NCBI RefSeq assembly: GCF_011801125.1
Contig: NZ_CP046171.1
Coordinates: 62,001 to 126,000, forward strand
Length of the DNA: 64,000 bases
Origin: Nocardia brasiliensis
Lineage (GTDB): Bacteria; Actinomycetota; Actinomycetes; Mycobacteriales; Mycobacteriaceae
Direction: 5' to 3'
How positions within the stretch are numbered: the first letter of the stretch is position 1; every line of letters begins with the position of its first letter. Below the pieces are notes generated by a model that worked only from the letters and a program-made list of their open reading frames with translations, was not told the DNA's origin and did no database searches. Both the position numbers and the translations under genes were made by a program. Positions 24,765-32,919 of the stretch are shown one piece after another.

Positions 24765-24884
24765 CGTGGTTCCGGCGGCGGTGAGGTTGTCCGCACCCTG
24801 TCCGGGGGTCGTCCCGATCAGACCCGCGAGCGCGTGATGCGCGATCCGCGAAGTTGGACGCCACGAGGCGTTTCAGAACCTGGC

Positions 24885-25211
24885 CTACGACCGCTTGGGC
24901 GACGACAACCCAGCGACGCCACTTCTTGTCGCAGCCTGCCGTGTCCCAATAACTGTGAAGGTGTCGCCGTTCGGCAACGATCCCCAGCCGCCATCCACCT
25001 CACCGCGATCGAAAGCGTCGATAAGTGCGTTAGCGTCCTGGGCGAGGTGGTCGTGGCTGCACGGCGTGCCGTCGTTCACGTGTAACTCTGCGTCGCGCTC
25101 GGCGCTGCACACGAGGACCGCGCAAGCGTGCTGTGCGATTCGATCAGGGACTTCACTGGGACGCTGAGCCCATGGCAACAAGACTCCGCGAACATCTTCA
25201 TCGAGTGACAT
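24885..25211 (-). CDS. Small hypothetical protein next to the att site
   Basis: A 108-residue protein from ATG 25211, chosen because AGGAGG lies 8 bases upstream on the minus strand. It reads DEDVRGVLLPWAQRPSEVPD, RIAQHACAVLVCSAERDAEL and HDHLAQDANALIDAFDRGEV. The start is about 60 bases from two tandem CRP-like palindromes, so it is the most likely target of that control. No family recognised; the sequence is soluble and acidic. Confidence 0.5.
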   Translation of the reverse strand: MSLDEDVRGVLLPWAQRPSEVPDRIAQHACAVLVCSAERDAELHVNDGTPCSHDHLAQDANALIDAFDRGEVDGGWGSLPNGDTFTVIGTRQAATRSGVAGLSSPKRS

Positions 25212-25273
25212 ACCGATCCTCCTAGCTAGACCGTCAGCTGACGATCTTGGTGCGACCTGAACCCTACTCTTAA

Positions 25274-25311
25274 TGTGATTTGCGTCACCTCCTAATGTGA
25301 TTTGCGTCACA
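25274..25311. promoter_or_regulatory. Two tandem CRP/GlxR-like palindromes
   Basis: TAATGTGATTTGCGTCAC occurs twice, at 25271-25288 and 25293-25310, spaced 22 bases apart (two helical turns). Each contains TGTGA-N6-TCAC; the second completes TGTGATTTGCGTCACA, a full match to the CRP-type consensus used by actinobacterial Crp/GlxR proteins. They lie upstream of the minus-strand gene ending at 24885. Confidence 0.65.
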
Positions 25312-25527
25312 AGAGCAGGTGGGGGGCTGTCCCATTAGGACCTGCCGCAGGTGGTCGTCGCCTAGGCGTGAAAGGAGCATCATTTGCCCCGGTTAGACGT
25401 GTGGACACGGTACACAGAATCGCGCTATCTTCGTGTTTCCACAGGCGTCGAGATGCTCTCAGATGTCCGGGGATGTGCCAATGACCTGCACTTTTGCTGA
25501 TTCGCCCTAGTCGAACCGGCGGCGGCT

Positions 25528-25553
25528 AGGGGTTCAAGTCCCCCTTCGCCCAC
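25528..25553 (+). other. Displaced tRNA 3' end, probable prophage attachment site
   Basis: The sequence AGGGGTTCAAGTCCCCC (25528-25544) followed by TTCGCCC and A (25545-25552) has the exact layout of a T-arm, acceptor 3' strand and discriminator base of a tRNA. The T-loop TTCAAGT is canonical. The 60 bases upstream do not form the other arms, and A49 mispairs with C65, so only the 3' half is present. This is what is left when a phage recombines into a tRNA gene. The tRNA type is uncertain; a leucine tRNA is one possibility. Confidence 0.7.
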
Positions 25554-25565
25554 TTCACTCGTGCG

Positions 25566-25594
25566 AGGCCCATGCTCATGTAGAGCATGGGCCT
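25566..25594 (+). terminator. Perfect 12-bp stem-loop terminator behind the tRNA 3' end
   Basis: AGGCCCATGCTC and GAGCATGGGCCT pair exactly around ATGTA, followed by TTGCTCGTTTCG. It lies 13 bases after the tRNA fragment and most likely was the original terminator of the host tRNA gene, marking the host side of the attachment site. Confidence 0.85.
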
Positions 25595-25700
25595 TGCTCG
25601 TTTCGTAGTGTTTTGTGGGGGCGCTGCCCCCACGCCCCGCTCGGGGGGGCTTTGCCCCCCGAACCCCCCATTCCGGTTTTGTTTGCCTATCTGGGGATGC

Positions 25701-25820
25701 AGGGCTGGGGGCGGTTGCAGGAAACTGCGGGCTGGGGGCAGTTGTAGGAACTGTGGGCTGGGAGCGGTTGTAGGAACTGTGGGCTGGGAGCGGTTACAGG
25801 GAACCGTGGGCTGGGGTGGA
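25701..25820. repeat. 26-27 bp minisatellite
   Basis: Five degenerate copies of a unit like GGGCTGGGAGCGGTTGTAGG, with the GGGCTGGG core at 25702, 25729, 25755, 25781 and 25808. It lies in the 340 bases between the att terminator and the insertion sequence, where I see no gene. Confidence 0.7.
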
Positions 25821-25938
25821 TGCAAGGTCACGAGCCGGGGCGATTACTTGGGTGGGCTGCGTGGTGGGGTTTGCGCTCGGGATTGAGCTCTGGTGCGGCT
25901 TTTCGGGCGATGAGAATTCCGGTGGTTCCTAAGAGCTC

Positions 25939-26738
25939 CTATCGGGTTCGATTGCTGAGTCGTCGCCAGCAGATCAGTGCTGCGGCGAGGTCGAGGAATC
26001 CGTGGTGGATGTCGGTGCGGCGTTCCCATCGGATGGCCAGTCGCCGGTACTGGTGCAGCAGGGCGAAAGTTTGCTCAACGATCCAGCGCCCGGCGGTGAC
26101 CTTGTCGCGGGTGCCGCGGCGGGCGATGTAGCCGGTGATATGTCGTTGCCGCAGTTCGGCATACACGCTGGGATAGTCGTATCCCTTGTCGGCGATCAGG
26201 GTGGTGATCCGGCGCCGAGGTCGGCCCGCACGCCCACGCAGGGGGCGAACCCGATCGAGCAGTGTGGGCAACATCAGGTGATCGTTGACGTTGGCCGCAG
26301 ACAACGTCAACGCGAGCGGGAATCCGTTCGCGCAGGTCAGGATGTGGTGCTTGGTCCCGGTCTTGGCGCGGTCGACCGGGCTCGGACCTGTTGCAGCGCC
26401 CCTTTTTTCGCCCGCACGTGCGAGCCGTCGACCATGACCCGGTCGAAGTCGATCAGCCTGGCGGCATGGGCGCGGGCGAGCACGGCCTGATGGATCTGCT
26501 CGAACACCCCGGCCGCTTGCCAGTCCCGCAACCTGCGCCAACAGGTCATCCCGGACCCGAACCCCAACTCCTGGGGCAGGTCCTCCCATCCGATCCCGGT
26601 GATCAGCACGAACAAGATCCCCTGCAGCACCAGACGGGAGTCCATCCGTGGCGGTCCCGGCGCCCCGGTCGGCTTCACCGGGAGTAGCGGTTCGATTACT
26701 GCCCACAACTCGTCATCCACGATCCATGGTGCTGCCAC
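25939..26738 (-). CDS. IS5-family transposase made by -1 frameshift (OrfA plus OrfB)
   Basis: OrfA starts at 26738 (MAAPWIVDDELWAVIEPLLP) and ends at 26337 in its own frame; OrfB continues in the -1 frame to 25939. OrfA holds the DUF4096-like DNA-binding part and the first catalytic Asp in VMVDGSHVRAKKG. OrfB holds TGPSPVDRAKTGTKHH, the second Asp in ADKGYDYPSVYAEL and the Glu in WIVEQTFALLHQYRRL. Together they restore the full DDE enzyme of about 265 residues. The frame switch falls at a run of six A on the coding strand. Confidence 0.85.
26403..26408 (-). promoter_or_regulatory. Transposase frameshift slippery run
   Basis: On the coding strand GCG AAA AAA GGG gives six A then G. A -1 slip changes GGG GCG into AGG GGC and joins VRAKK to RGAATGPSPVDR, restoring the conserved family sequence. 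Same type of slip site as in other two-frame IS5 elements. Confidence 0.8.
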
Positions 26739-26802
26739 AGCGAAACATCCTGCACTGCAACATAACCCAACGCCACTCGAAGGAACCTGTTAGGAGCTCT
26801 AA

Positions 26803-27119
26803 GGCTGCTGGTGCCTTGATGGGTGGTAGGGGTAGATGACTCAGTCCGAACTCTTGGTCTGTATTCGGGTGTGATGTGACCGTTTTCGTCTTGTGATGGG
26901 GGCGTTTGCGTTCATTCTTATGGGGTCCGGTGGGTGGAAACGGGAAAGCTCGGGAGATTTTCGGCGAAACGCAATAATTCTTCGATTCATTGCACGTGGT
27001 TTCGTCGGGACGGCGCTATGCTCGCCGCGAAACTATCCCGCATCGGGTGTATCCCCAACGCCGTTCGTGGAACTCCCACTCCCATAAATGTTCTACTCTC
27101 CGACTGCGAAGGATCGCGT
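26803..27119. other. Intergenic region before the lipase gene
   Basis: 317 bases with AT content above the surrounding genes and no credible gene. It must hold the lipase promoter, but I cannot pick a convincing -35/-10 pair. AAGGA at 27109-27113 is the ribosome-binding site. Confidence 0.4.
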
Positions 27120-28589
27120 ATGAATGTGCTCGGAACAGGGTCGCGGCGCCGATTAGTCATGACATTGGCGGCCACCGCCGCTCTGACCGTTCAGGTGGCG
27201 GCCGCCGGTTTCGCCGCGGCCGAACCGGAACCCGTTGGACAGCAAGGGCCTTACCCGGTGTACCCGCAGCTCCCGTTCCCGGTGCCGCCGGCGACACCAT
27301 GGCACGACCATGGAATACTCGGCCGGTTCGAAGGCCACGATCCGTCGTTCTACTACCCGCCCGCCGACGTGGTTGCCTCGAAAGAGCCGGGCGAGATCAT
27401 CGCCGCCCGGGAAATGGTGCCGTCGTTCTTCGCGCTGGTGCCGCTCGACGTGGACGCCTGGCAGCTGTCCTACCGCTCGACCAACTCACGCAACGAGCCC
27501 ATCGCCGCGGTGACCACGGTGCTGAAACCGCGTGGCAGCAGGCCGGATCGGATGATCTCCTACCAGTTGCCGCAGGACTCGCTCGCCCCGCATTGCGCAC
27601 CGTCGCAGACGGTGCAGCAGGCCAGTGTGCCGTCGAACTACCGCGGCACGGTGGGCCCGGACAGCGAAATGCTGATCCCGCTGTACGCGATTTCGCAGGG
27701 CTGGGCGGTTTCGCTGCCTGACCACGAAGGACCGGCGAATGCGTTCGGCGCGGGCCCGCTGGCCGGAATGGTGACCCTCGACGGCGTGCGCGCCGCGGAG
27801 AATTTCGCGCAGATGGCATTGGACCGGGGCGCGGACACCATGATCGGCTTGATCGGTAACTCCGGCGGCGCCATTGCCGCGGGTTGGGCCGCGGAATTGA
27901 AAGAGCAGTACGCGCCCGAACTCAACGTGGTCGGTGTCGCCGAGGGCGGCGTGCCCGCGGATATGACCGCGATGGTCGATCTGGCCAACAGTCAACTGGC
28001 CGCCGGGCTCATCTACTCCGGCGTGCTCGGTGTCGCCCGCGAATACCCCGAACTGCAGGAGTATTTCGACCAGCACATGAATCCGCTCGGCAAGGCGATG
28101 GTCGGGCCGCAGAGCAATATGTGCATGGGCTGGAACGCGACCACGATGTTCCCGTTCCTCAATATCAAGGGCCTGTTCGACAGCCCGGATATGACGCGTG
28201 AGCCGGTGCCCGCCGCGGTGCTGGAGAAGGTGCGGATGGGCAAGCACGTGCCCAAGATGCCGATGTTCATCTACCACGCCAACCCGGACTGGGTCGCGCC
28301 GGTCGGCCCGGTGAACAAGCTGGTGGACACCTATTGTTCGGATCCGAACGCGCGCGTCGAATACAACCGCACGCACGCCAACGAGGGCTACAGCCTCTTC
28401 GTCACCGCGCAGCCGCGGGTGATGTCGTGGATGAAGGATCGGTTCGACCGGGTGCCGGTGGCCAACGGCTGCGTCCGTAACGACGTCGCCGGGATCGCGC
28501 TGGAAGGCGAAGCGCTGCAAGAATTCGCCGCCGCCGTCGGCCCGCGTGCCGCGGAGCTGTCCGAGCGGGCGATCCGCGAGATCAACTGA
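27120..28589 (+). CDS. Secreted lipase (LIP family, alpha/beta hydrolase)
   Basis: A 489-residue protein from ATG 27120. Residues 1-38 form a signal peptide (RRRLVMTLAATAALTVQVAA, cleavage near AAA). The nucleophile elbow is GLIGNSGGAIAAGW with Ser near residue 247, and later MFIYHANPDWVAPV and HANEGYSLFV supply the probable Asp and His of the triad. Length and Tyr/Pro-rich start match bacterial secretory lipases related to fungal LIP enzymes, common in Nocardia and mycobacteria. It would hydrolyse host or environmental lipids outside the cell. It ends at a strong terminator. Confidence 0.85.
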   Translation: MNVLGTGSRRRLVMTLAATAALTVQVAAAGFAAAEPEPVGQQGPYPVYPQLPFPVPPATPWHDHGILGRFEGHDPSFYYPPADVVASKEPGEIIAAREMVPSFFALVPLDVDAWQLSYRSTNSRNEPIAAVTTVLKPRGSRPDRMISYQLPQDSLAPHCAPSQTVQQASVPSNYRGTVGPDSEMLIPLYAISQGWAVSLPDHEGPANAFGAGPLAGMVTLDGVRAAENFAQMALDRGADTMIGLIGNSGGAIAAGWAAELKEQYAPELNVVGVAEGGVPADMTAMVDLANSQLAAGLIYSGVLGVAREYPELQEYFDQHMNPLGKAMVGPQSNMCMGWNATTMFPFLNIKGLFDSPDMTREPVPAAVLEKVRMGKHVPKMPMFIYHANPDWVAPVGPVNKLVDTYCSDPNARVEYNRTHANEGYSLFVTAQPRVMSWMKDRFDRVPVANGCVRNDVAGIALEGEALQEFAAAVGPRAAELSERAIREIN

Positions 28590-28606
28590 TAGACCGCACG
28601 AACGAC

Positions 28607-28636
28607 AGGGCCTCGGATCGGTGGATCCGGGGCCCT
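28607..28636. terminator. Stem-loop between convergent lipase and OYE genes
   Basis: AGGGCCTCGGATC pairs with GATCCGGGGCCCT with one T-G wobble. It lies between the lipase stop at 28589 and the stop of the minus-strand gene at 28650, so it can serve both. Confidence 0.75.
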
Positions 28637-28649
28637 GCGCGTGTCCGGG

Positions 28650-29819
28650 TCAGGCCGGCGTGGTCAGGACGCAGCGGGTGCCCCGATAGATGGTCGGCAT
28701 GCAGCGGTTGCAGTGGGTGCACGGCGAGACCGCGTCCGTCTCGGCGCTCATCCGATTGACCAGGTCCGGGTCGTACAGCAGCGCCCGCGCCATCGCGACG
28801 TAGTCGAATCCGTCGGCCATCGCCAGATCGATGGACGCGCGCGAGGCGATGCCGCCGAGCAGCACCAGCGGCAGCGTGAGCTCGGCGCGGAAGCGGCGCG
28901 CCTCGTCCAAGAGATAGGCCTCGTGGAAGGGGTAGGTGCGCAGAAAGCGTCGACCCGCCAACCGGATTCCGGCCCGTTGCGGCTGCGGGAACTGGTCGGC
29001 GAACTCGCGCAGCGGCACGTCGCCGCGGAACAGATACATCGGATTGCGCAGCGAACTGCCGACGGTGAGCTCGAGCGCGTCGAGGTTGCCGTCCTGCGCG
29101 AGCCACCGCGCGACGGTCAGACTCTCCTCGCCGCGGAAGCCGCCGGGCACCCCGTCGTCCATGTTGAACTTCGCCAGCACCGCGATCTCGGCGCCGACCT
29201 CCTGCCGCACCGCCGCCGCGGTCTGCCTGGCCAGCCGCGCCCGATTGAGCAGGGTGCCGCCGTACTCGTCGCCGCGTTTGTTCAGCGCGGGACTGAGGAA
29301 CGAGCTGATCAGATAGTTGTGCCCGAAATGCAGTTCCACGGCGTCGAAGCCGGATTCCACCGCCAGGCGCGCGGCACGGGCGTGCGCGGCGATGATCCTG
29401 CTGATGTCGGCCGCGCTCGCGGCGTGCGTGAGCCGCAGGCTGATCGGGCTGAACTGCCTGTTCGGCGCGAGCGCGGGCGCGCGGTTGGAGGCGGCGTTGG
29501 CGACCGGGCCCGCATGGCCGAGCTGCGCGGAGACCGCACCGCCCGCCTCGTGCACCGCGTCGGTGAGCCTGCGCAGGCCGGGCACCGCCTCGGGACGCAT
29601 CCAGATCTGGTGCCGGTCGGTGCGGCCCTCCGGCGCGACCGCGCAGTACGCGACGGTGGTCAGGCCCGCGCCGCCCGCGGCGACCGCGCGGTGGAACTCG
29701 ATGAGCTCGTCGGTGACCAGGGCGTCGGGCGTGCGTCCCTCGAACGTCGCGGCCTTGATGATCCGGTTACGGAGGCGAACGGGCCCGAGCTCGGCCGGTT
29801 GGAACGCGTCGTGCGGCAT
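28650..29819 (-). CDS. NADH:flavin oxidoreductase, old yellow enzyme family
   Basis: A 389-residue protein. Opening ELGPVRLRNRIIKAATFEGR and later AQLGHAGPVANAA, FDAVELHFGHNYLISSFLSP, KRGDEYGGTLLNRARL are family signatures of the FMN-binding TIM barrel. The C-terminus has CTHCNRCMPTIYRGTRC, resembling the cysteine cluster of 2,4-dienoyl-CoA reductase-like members, though the protein stops here and lacks the FAD/NADPH half. Two KstR-like boxes lie between it and the divergent SDR gene, suggesting steroid or fatty-acid catabolism. Substrate unknown. Confidence 0.85.
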   Translation of the reverse strand: MPHDAFQPAELGPVRLRNRIIKAATFEGRTPDALVTDELIEFHRAVAAGGAGLTTVAYCAVAPEGRTDRHQIWMRPEAVPGLRRLTDAVHEAGGAVSAQLGHAGPVANAASNRAPALAPNRQFSPISLRLTHAASAADISRIIAAHARAARLAVESGFDAVELHFGHNYLISSFLSPALNKRGDEYGGTLLNRARLARQTAAAVRQEVGAEIAVLAKFNMDDGVPGGFRGEESLTVARWLAQDGNLDALELTVGSSLRNPMYLFRGDVPLREFADQFPQPQRAGIRLAGRRFLRTYPFHEAYLLDEARRFRAELTLPLVLLGGIASRASIDLAMADGFDYVAMARALLYDPDLVNRMSAETDAVSPCTHCNRCMPTIYRGTRCVLTTPA

Positions 29820-29829
29820 GGCCTCACAC

Positions 29830-29904
29830 TAGAACGTGTTCCAGTCACGTGTCCGGGAAATGGGTTTTCGGAAGTGCCTTGACTGATAATGAGAACCTGT
29901 TCTA
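29830..29904. promoter_or_regulatory. Two KstR-like operator boxes
   Basis: TAGAACGTGTTCCA (29830-29843) matches TnnAACnnGTTnnA fully; GAGAACCTGTTCTA (29891-29904) matches it with one difference. They sit 11 bases before the oxidoreductase start and 10 bases before the SDR start respectively, so one regulator could repress both directions. Confidence 0.65.
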
Positions 29905-29913
29905 ATTCATGAC

Positions 29914-30681
29914 ATGCGCAGATATGACGGCCGCCGCGTGGTGGTGACGGGAGCTGGATCCGGCATCGGGCAGGGCATCGCCCTGCGTCTGCTGGACGAG
30001 GGGGCGCAGCTGGTCGCCGCCGATGTGGACGAATCGGGCCTCGCGGCCACGGCGGAGAAGGCGGGCGAGGCGGCCGAGCGGTTGCACACCGTCGCGGTGA
30101 ACGTCGCCGACCCGGAGTCGGTCCGCGTCGCGACCGCCGCGGCGCTCGATTTCCTCGGCGGACTCGACGTGCTGGTGAACGGGGCGGGCATCCTGCGCCC
30201 GGCGCGCACCCACGAGATGCCGCTCGAGGTCTGGAACCAGGTGCTCTCGGTGAACCTGACCGGCACCTTCCTGATGACCCAGGCCGCGCTGCCCGCGCTG
30301 CTCGAGACCGGGCACGGGGTGGTGGTGAACCTCTCCTCGACCGCGGCCTTCAGCGCCGCGCCCTATCTCGCGGCATACGCGGCGTCGAAGGGTGGCGTCA
30401 ACGCCTTCACCCACGCCATCGCGCTGGAGTACGCCAAGCAGGGGCTGCGCGCGGTGAACATCGTGCCCGCGGGCATCACCAGCAACATCACCACGAAGTC
30501 CATCCTCGACCAGCCCGAGGGGTTCGATCACAAGCTGTTCGCCCGGATGACCGGCTGGCTCAACGGCGGCGCGCTCGGCAGCCCCGAGGACATCGCGGGC
30601 GTGGTGGCGATGGTGGCCTCCGACGACGGCCGCTATATGACCGGCACCGAGATCCGGATCGACGGCGGGGCTTTGATGTAA
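29914..30681 (+). CDS. Short-chain dehydrogenase/reductase
   Basis: A 255-residue classical SDR. Cofactor loop TGAGSGIGQGIALRL, acidic VAADVDESG after strand 2 (favouring NAD), NGAGIL, catalytic Ser in VVNLSSTAAFSAAP, Tyr-x-x-x-Lys in YAASKGGVNAF. Ends with the family's GTEIRIDGGALM. The KstR-like box before it and the divergent OYE gene suggest oxidation or reduction of a steroid or acyl intermediate. It converges on a methyltransferase gene with 7 bases between stops and no room for a classic terminator. Confidence 0.85.
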   Translation: MRRYDGRRVVVTGAGSGIGQGIALRLLDEGAQLVAADVDESGLAATAEKAGEAAERLHTVAVNVADPESVRVATAAALDFLGGLDVLVNGAGILRPARTHEMPLEVWNQVLSVNLTGTFLMTQAALPALLETGHGVVVNLSSTAAFSAAPYLAAYAASKGGVNAFTHAIALEYAKQGLRAVNIVPAGITSNITTKSILDQPEGFDHKLFARMTGWLNGGALGSPEDIAGVVAMVASDDGRYMTGTEIRIDGGALM

Positions 30682-30688
30682 GGACCGG

Positions 30689-31324
30689 TCAGGGCGTGGC
30701 GATCAGCAGATGACGTGGCAGCGGTGGTGTCGTGGACCGCTGATGGTCGACGGTGCAGCCCGCCTGCTCCAGCGCGGCGATCACCTCGGCCACCGGGCGC
30801 AGCCGGAAGCCGTAGGGGGTGAACGGCAGCTTCGCCATGGCGTCCGGGTCGCCGATGTCGACGACGATCCGCCCGCCGGGTCGCACAACCCGGACGAGCT
30901 CGGCGCAGGCCGCGGCCAGATCCGCAACGAAGTAGATGGTGTTGACCGTGATCGCGCTGTCGAGGCTGTGGTCGGCGAGCGGCAGCGCGGTGAGCGAGCC
31001 CTCGGCCAGACACAGCCTGCCGCTGGTGATCTCGCGGGCGAAGGCGGACCTGGCGCGCGCCAGCATGTCCGGCGAGATCTCCACCCCGTGCACGGTGCCA
31101 CTGTTGCCGATGCGCGCCAGCAGCAGCGAAAGCCCAGCGCCGCCGCCGAATCCGAGGTCGGCGGCGCACTGACCGGGGCGCACGGCGGCGGCCGCCACCG
31201 CGGCCGCGATCGCGCGCTTGTTGGCGCGGTTGAGGAGCACCGCGAACCCGCGCCCGAGCGGTCCGTGCGGATTGCCGAGCTGACCGGCCACCGCAGACAG
31301 GACGCGAGCCCGCACACCGTTCAT
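30689..31324 (-). CDS. Class I SAM-dependent methyltransferase
   Basis: A 211-residue protein from ATG 31324. Motif I is AADLGFGGGAGLSLLLARIG, then GTVHGVEISPDMLARAR, LTALPLADHSLDSAITVNTI and VRVVRPGGRIVVD (motifs II-III). The domain is a complete UbiE/Methyltransf_11-like core. N-terminal residues include HGPLGRGFAVLLNRANKRA, typical of small actinobacterial members. Substrate unknown. The start is 114 bases from the divergent secreted-protein gene. Confidence 0.8.
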   Translation of the reverse strand: MNGVRARVLSAVAGQLGNPHGPLGRGFAVLLNRANKRAIAAAVAAAAVRPGQCAADLGFGGGAGLSLLLARIGNSGTVHGVEISPDMLARARSAFAREITSGRLCLAEGSLTALPLADHSLDSAITVNTIYFVADLAAACAELVRVVRPGGRIVVDIGDPDAMAKLPFTPYGFRLRPVAEVIAALEQAGCTVDHQRSTTPPLPRHLLIATP

Positions 31325-31438
31325 GGCGCCATGGTATCCACGCGGCACCGCGATGTGGATCAGCAATGCTTCCGAATATGGTGCCGGGAGCGCCCGTTTC
31401 GCTTCGAACGACGCCTCAGCACGAACCGAAAGACCCCG

Positions 31439-32848
31439 ATGCGCGCCTTGCTGTTGTTTCTGGCCACCTGTCTCGTCGTGCTGTGGCCCGGCTCGGCCGC
31501 GGCGGCGGAGCCGTGGGGGCCGCTCGCCCCCGCCAACCCGTATCTCGGCCCGCTCGGCACCGCGACCATGCACGGCGACGCGGGCTCCTCCGATGTCACG
31601 CCGCTGGCCGGGCCGGGCTCGGCGGCGGTGCCGGTGGCCGGATATCCGCTGCTCGCTGCCTGTCCGACGCTGCTGGAAGGTGCGGACAACCTGGTTGTCG
31701 CGCTGTGCACGGCGATCGCCGGACAGGTGCCGACGGTGCATCTGATCGATCCGGCGACTCCGGGACCGATCGGGCACTCGCTCGCCGCGCTTCCGCTGAC
31801 CAAGGGCAGTCTGCTCGGCGGCGTCTACGCCTACCTGGACAACGCGGATCGACTTGTCGTCGTGGACGGCGGCAACCGGCTGCTGCGCATCGCGCACTCC
31901 CGCGACGCGGCCGGGGCCTGGCGGTTCACCAGCGCGCTCGTTGCCGATCTGAGTGCGGCGATAGCGGTGGGGGACAACGTGACCGGGTTGGTGCCCGACT
32001 GGTCCGGCAACATCTGGTTCGCGACCGGCGACGGCGTGGTCGGGCTGGTCACGCCCGCGGGCGCGGTCGCGACGTCGTCGTTGCCCGCGGGCGAGCGGGT
32101 GGCCAACAGCATTTCCGCGGCACCGAGCGGCCGGATCGCGGTCGCGACCACCCACGCGCTCTACGAGTTGGTCGAGAGCGCGGGCCGTCCCGAGATCCGG
32201 TGGCGCGCGGCCTATGACCGTGGCTCGGCGCGCAAGCCGGGTCAGTTGAGCTGGGGGACCGGGTCGACGCCCACCTATTTCGGGCCGACCACCGGGGCCG
32301 ACTATCTGAGCATCGTCGACAACGCCGAGGACCAGGTGCACGCGCTGGTATTCCGTTCCGGCACCGGCGAGTTGGTGTGTGACCAGCCGGTGCTGGCGAA
32401 GGGCGGTGCGGGCAGCGAGAATTCGCCGATCGGCGTCGGCCGCTCGCTGTTCGTCGCGAGCACCTATGGCTATCCCTATCCCGCGGTGCCTGCGGACGCC
32501 GGGCCCGCGGTGCCGCCCACCGCGCCCTTCGCCGGCGGCATGACCCGGGTCGATGTGGCCGAAAGCGGTTGCCGCACGGTGTGGGACAACGAGGTGCGCA
32601 GTGCGGCCGTACCGCGTCTGTCCGTTCCCGACGGCGCGGTGTACACCGTGACCCGGCTGGGGCCGGACCGGACGACGCCGCTGGACGGCTACGCGTTCAC
32701 GGTGCTCGACCCGGAAACCGGCGCGGTGACCGCACGACATCCCTTGCCAGGCACGCTGATCGGCGATCCGTTGCAGACCGCGCCGCTGATCACGCACAGC
32801 GGACAGGTGTTGCAGGGCACGATCACCGGGATCCTGCGCATCGGCTGA
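31439..32848 (+). CDS. Secreted beta-propeller-like protein
   Basis: A 469-residue protein from ATG 31439. Signal peptide RALLLFLATCLVVLWPGSAAA, cut near AAAAEP. The body is built of short beta repeats such as ADRLVVVDGGNRLLRIAHSR, GNIWFATGDGVVGLVTPAG and RIAVATTHALYELVES, the look of a propeller of the NHL or YVTN type. Four Cys lie at TALCTAI-like, LVCDQPV and SGCRTVW positions. Probably envelope-associated or exported. Function unknown; nothing downstream is in an operon with it. Confidence 0.65.
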   Translation: MRALLLFLATCLVVLWPGSAAAAEPWGPLAPANPYLGPLGTATMHGDAGSSDVTPLAGPGSAAVPVAGYPLLAACPTLLEGADNLVVALCTAIAGQVPTVHLIDPATPGPIGHSLAALPLTKGSLLGGVYAYLDNADRLVVVDGGNRLLRIAHSRDAAGAWRFTSALVADLSAAIAVGDNVTGLVPDWSGNIWFATGDGVVGLVTPAGAVATSSLPAGERVANSISAAPSGRIAVATTHALYELVESAGRPEIRWRAAYDRGSARKPGQLSWGTGSTPTYFGPTTGADYLSIVDNAEDQVHALVFRSGTGELVCDQPVLAKGGAGSENSPIGVGRSLFVASTYGYPYPAVPADAGPAVPPTAPFAGGMTRVDVAESGCRTVWDNEVRSAAVPRLSVPDGAVYTVTRLGPDRTTPLDGYAFTVLDPETGAVTARHPLPGTLIGDPLQTAPLITHSGQVLQGTITGILRIG

Positions 32849-32919
32849 GTCCCGCTGCCCGCACGGATATCTCGGACGCGGTGTTTCGGATAGCGGTGTC
32901 GCACAGACCGGTTCGGTGG

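Larger units (their letters stand above)
1..25553 (+). mobile_element. Right-hand part of a siphovirus prophage
   Basis: From the left edge to the displaced tRNA 3' end near 25,553, the sequence carries a collinear head, tail and lysis gene set followed by small cargo genes. Structural genes are all on the + strand, mostly with overlapping or adjacent start and stop codons. No terminase, integrase, excisionase or repressor of classical type is seen here, so the left arm lies outside the window. The order portal, protease, decoration, capsid, connectors, tail terminator, tail tube, chaperones, tape measure, minor tail, lysin, holin is typical of actinobacterial siphoviruses. No structural gene in view is visibly broken, so the element may be intact. 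Boundary at the right is inferred from the tRNA fragment. Confidence 0.85.
25933..26799 (-). mobile_element. IS5-family insertion sequence, apparently complete
   Basis: About 867 bp bounded by imperfect inverted repeats: GAGCTCCTATCGGGTTC at the left and, read inward on the other strand, GAGCTCCTAACAGGTTC at the right (two mismatches in 17). TAA flanks both sides (25930-25932 and 26800-26802), fitting a 3-bp target duplication; the flanking C makes CTAA possible. It encodes one two-frame DDE transposase. Intact ends, frames and duplication suggest recent insertion. Group is probably IS427-like. Confidence 0.85.

Noticed and set aside
24741..25085. A 114-residue plus-strand frame near the att site
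   Set aside because: Arg-rich shadow of the minus-strand gene that has AGGAGG at its start.
25460..25553. A complete tRNA gene
   Set aside because: Only T-arm and acceptor 3' strand can be drawn; no anticodon or D arm upstream.
25701..25820. A CRISPR array
   Set aside because: Units are contiguous 26-27 bp degenerate repeats with no unique spacers, and no cas genes are present in the window.
25526..25831. A 101-residue minus-strand frame across the minisatellite
   Set aside because: It is Pro/Gln-rich translation of the tandem repeat and overlaps the tRNA fragment and terminator.
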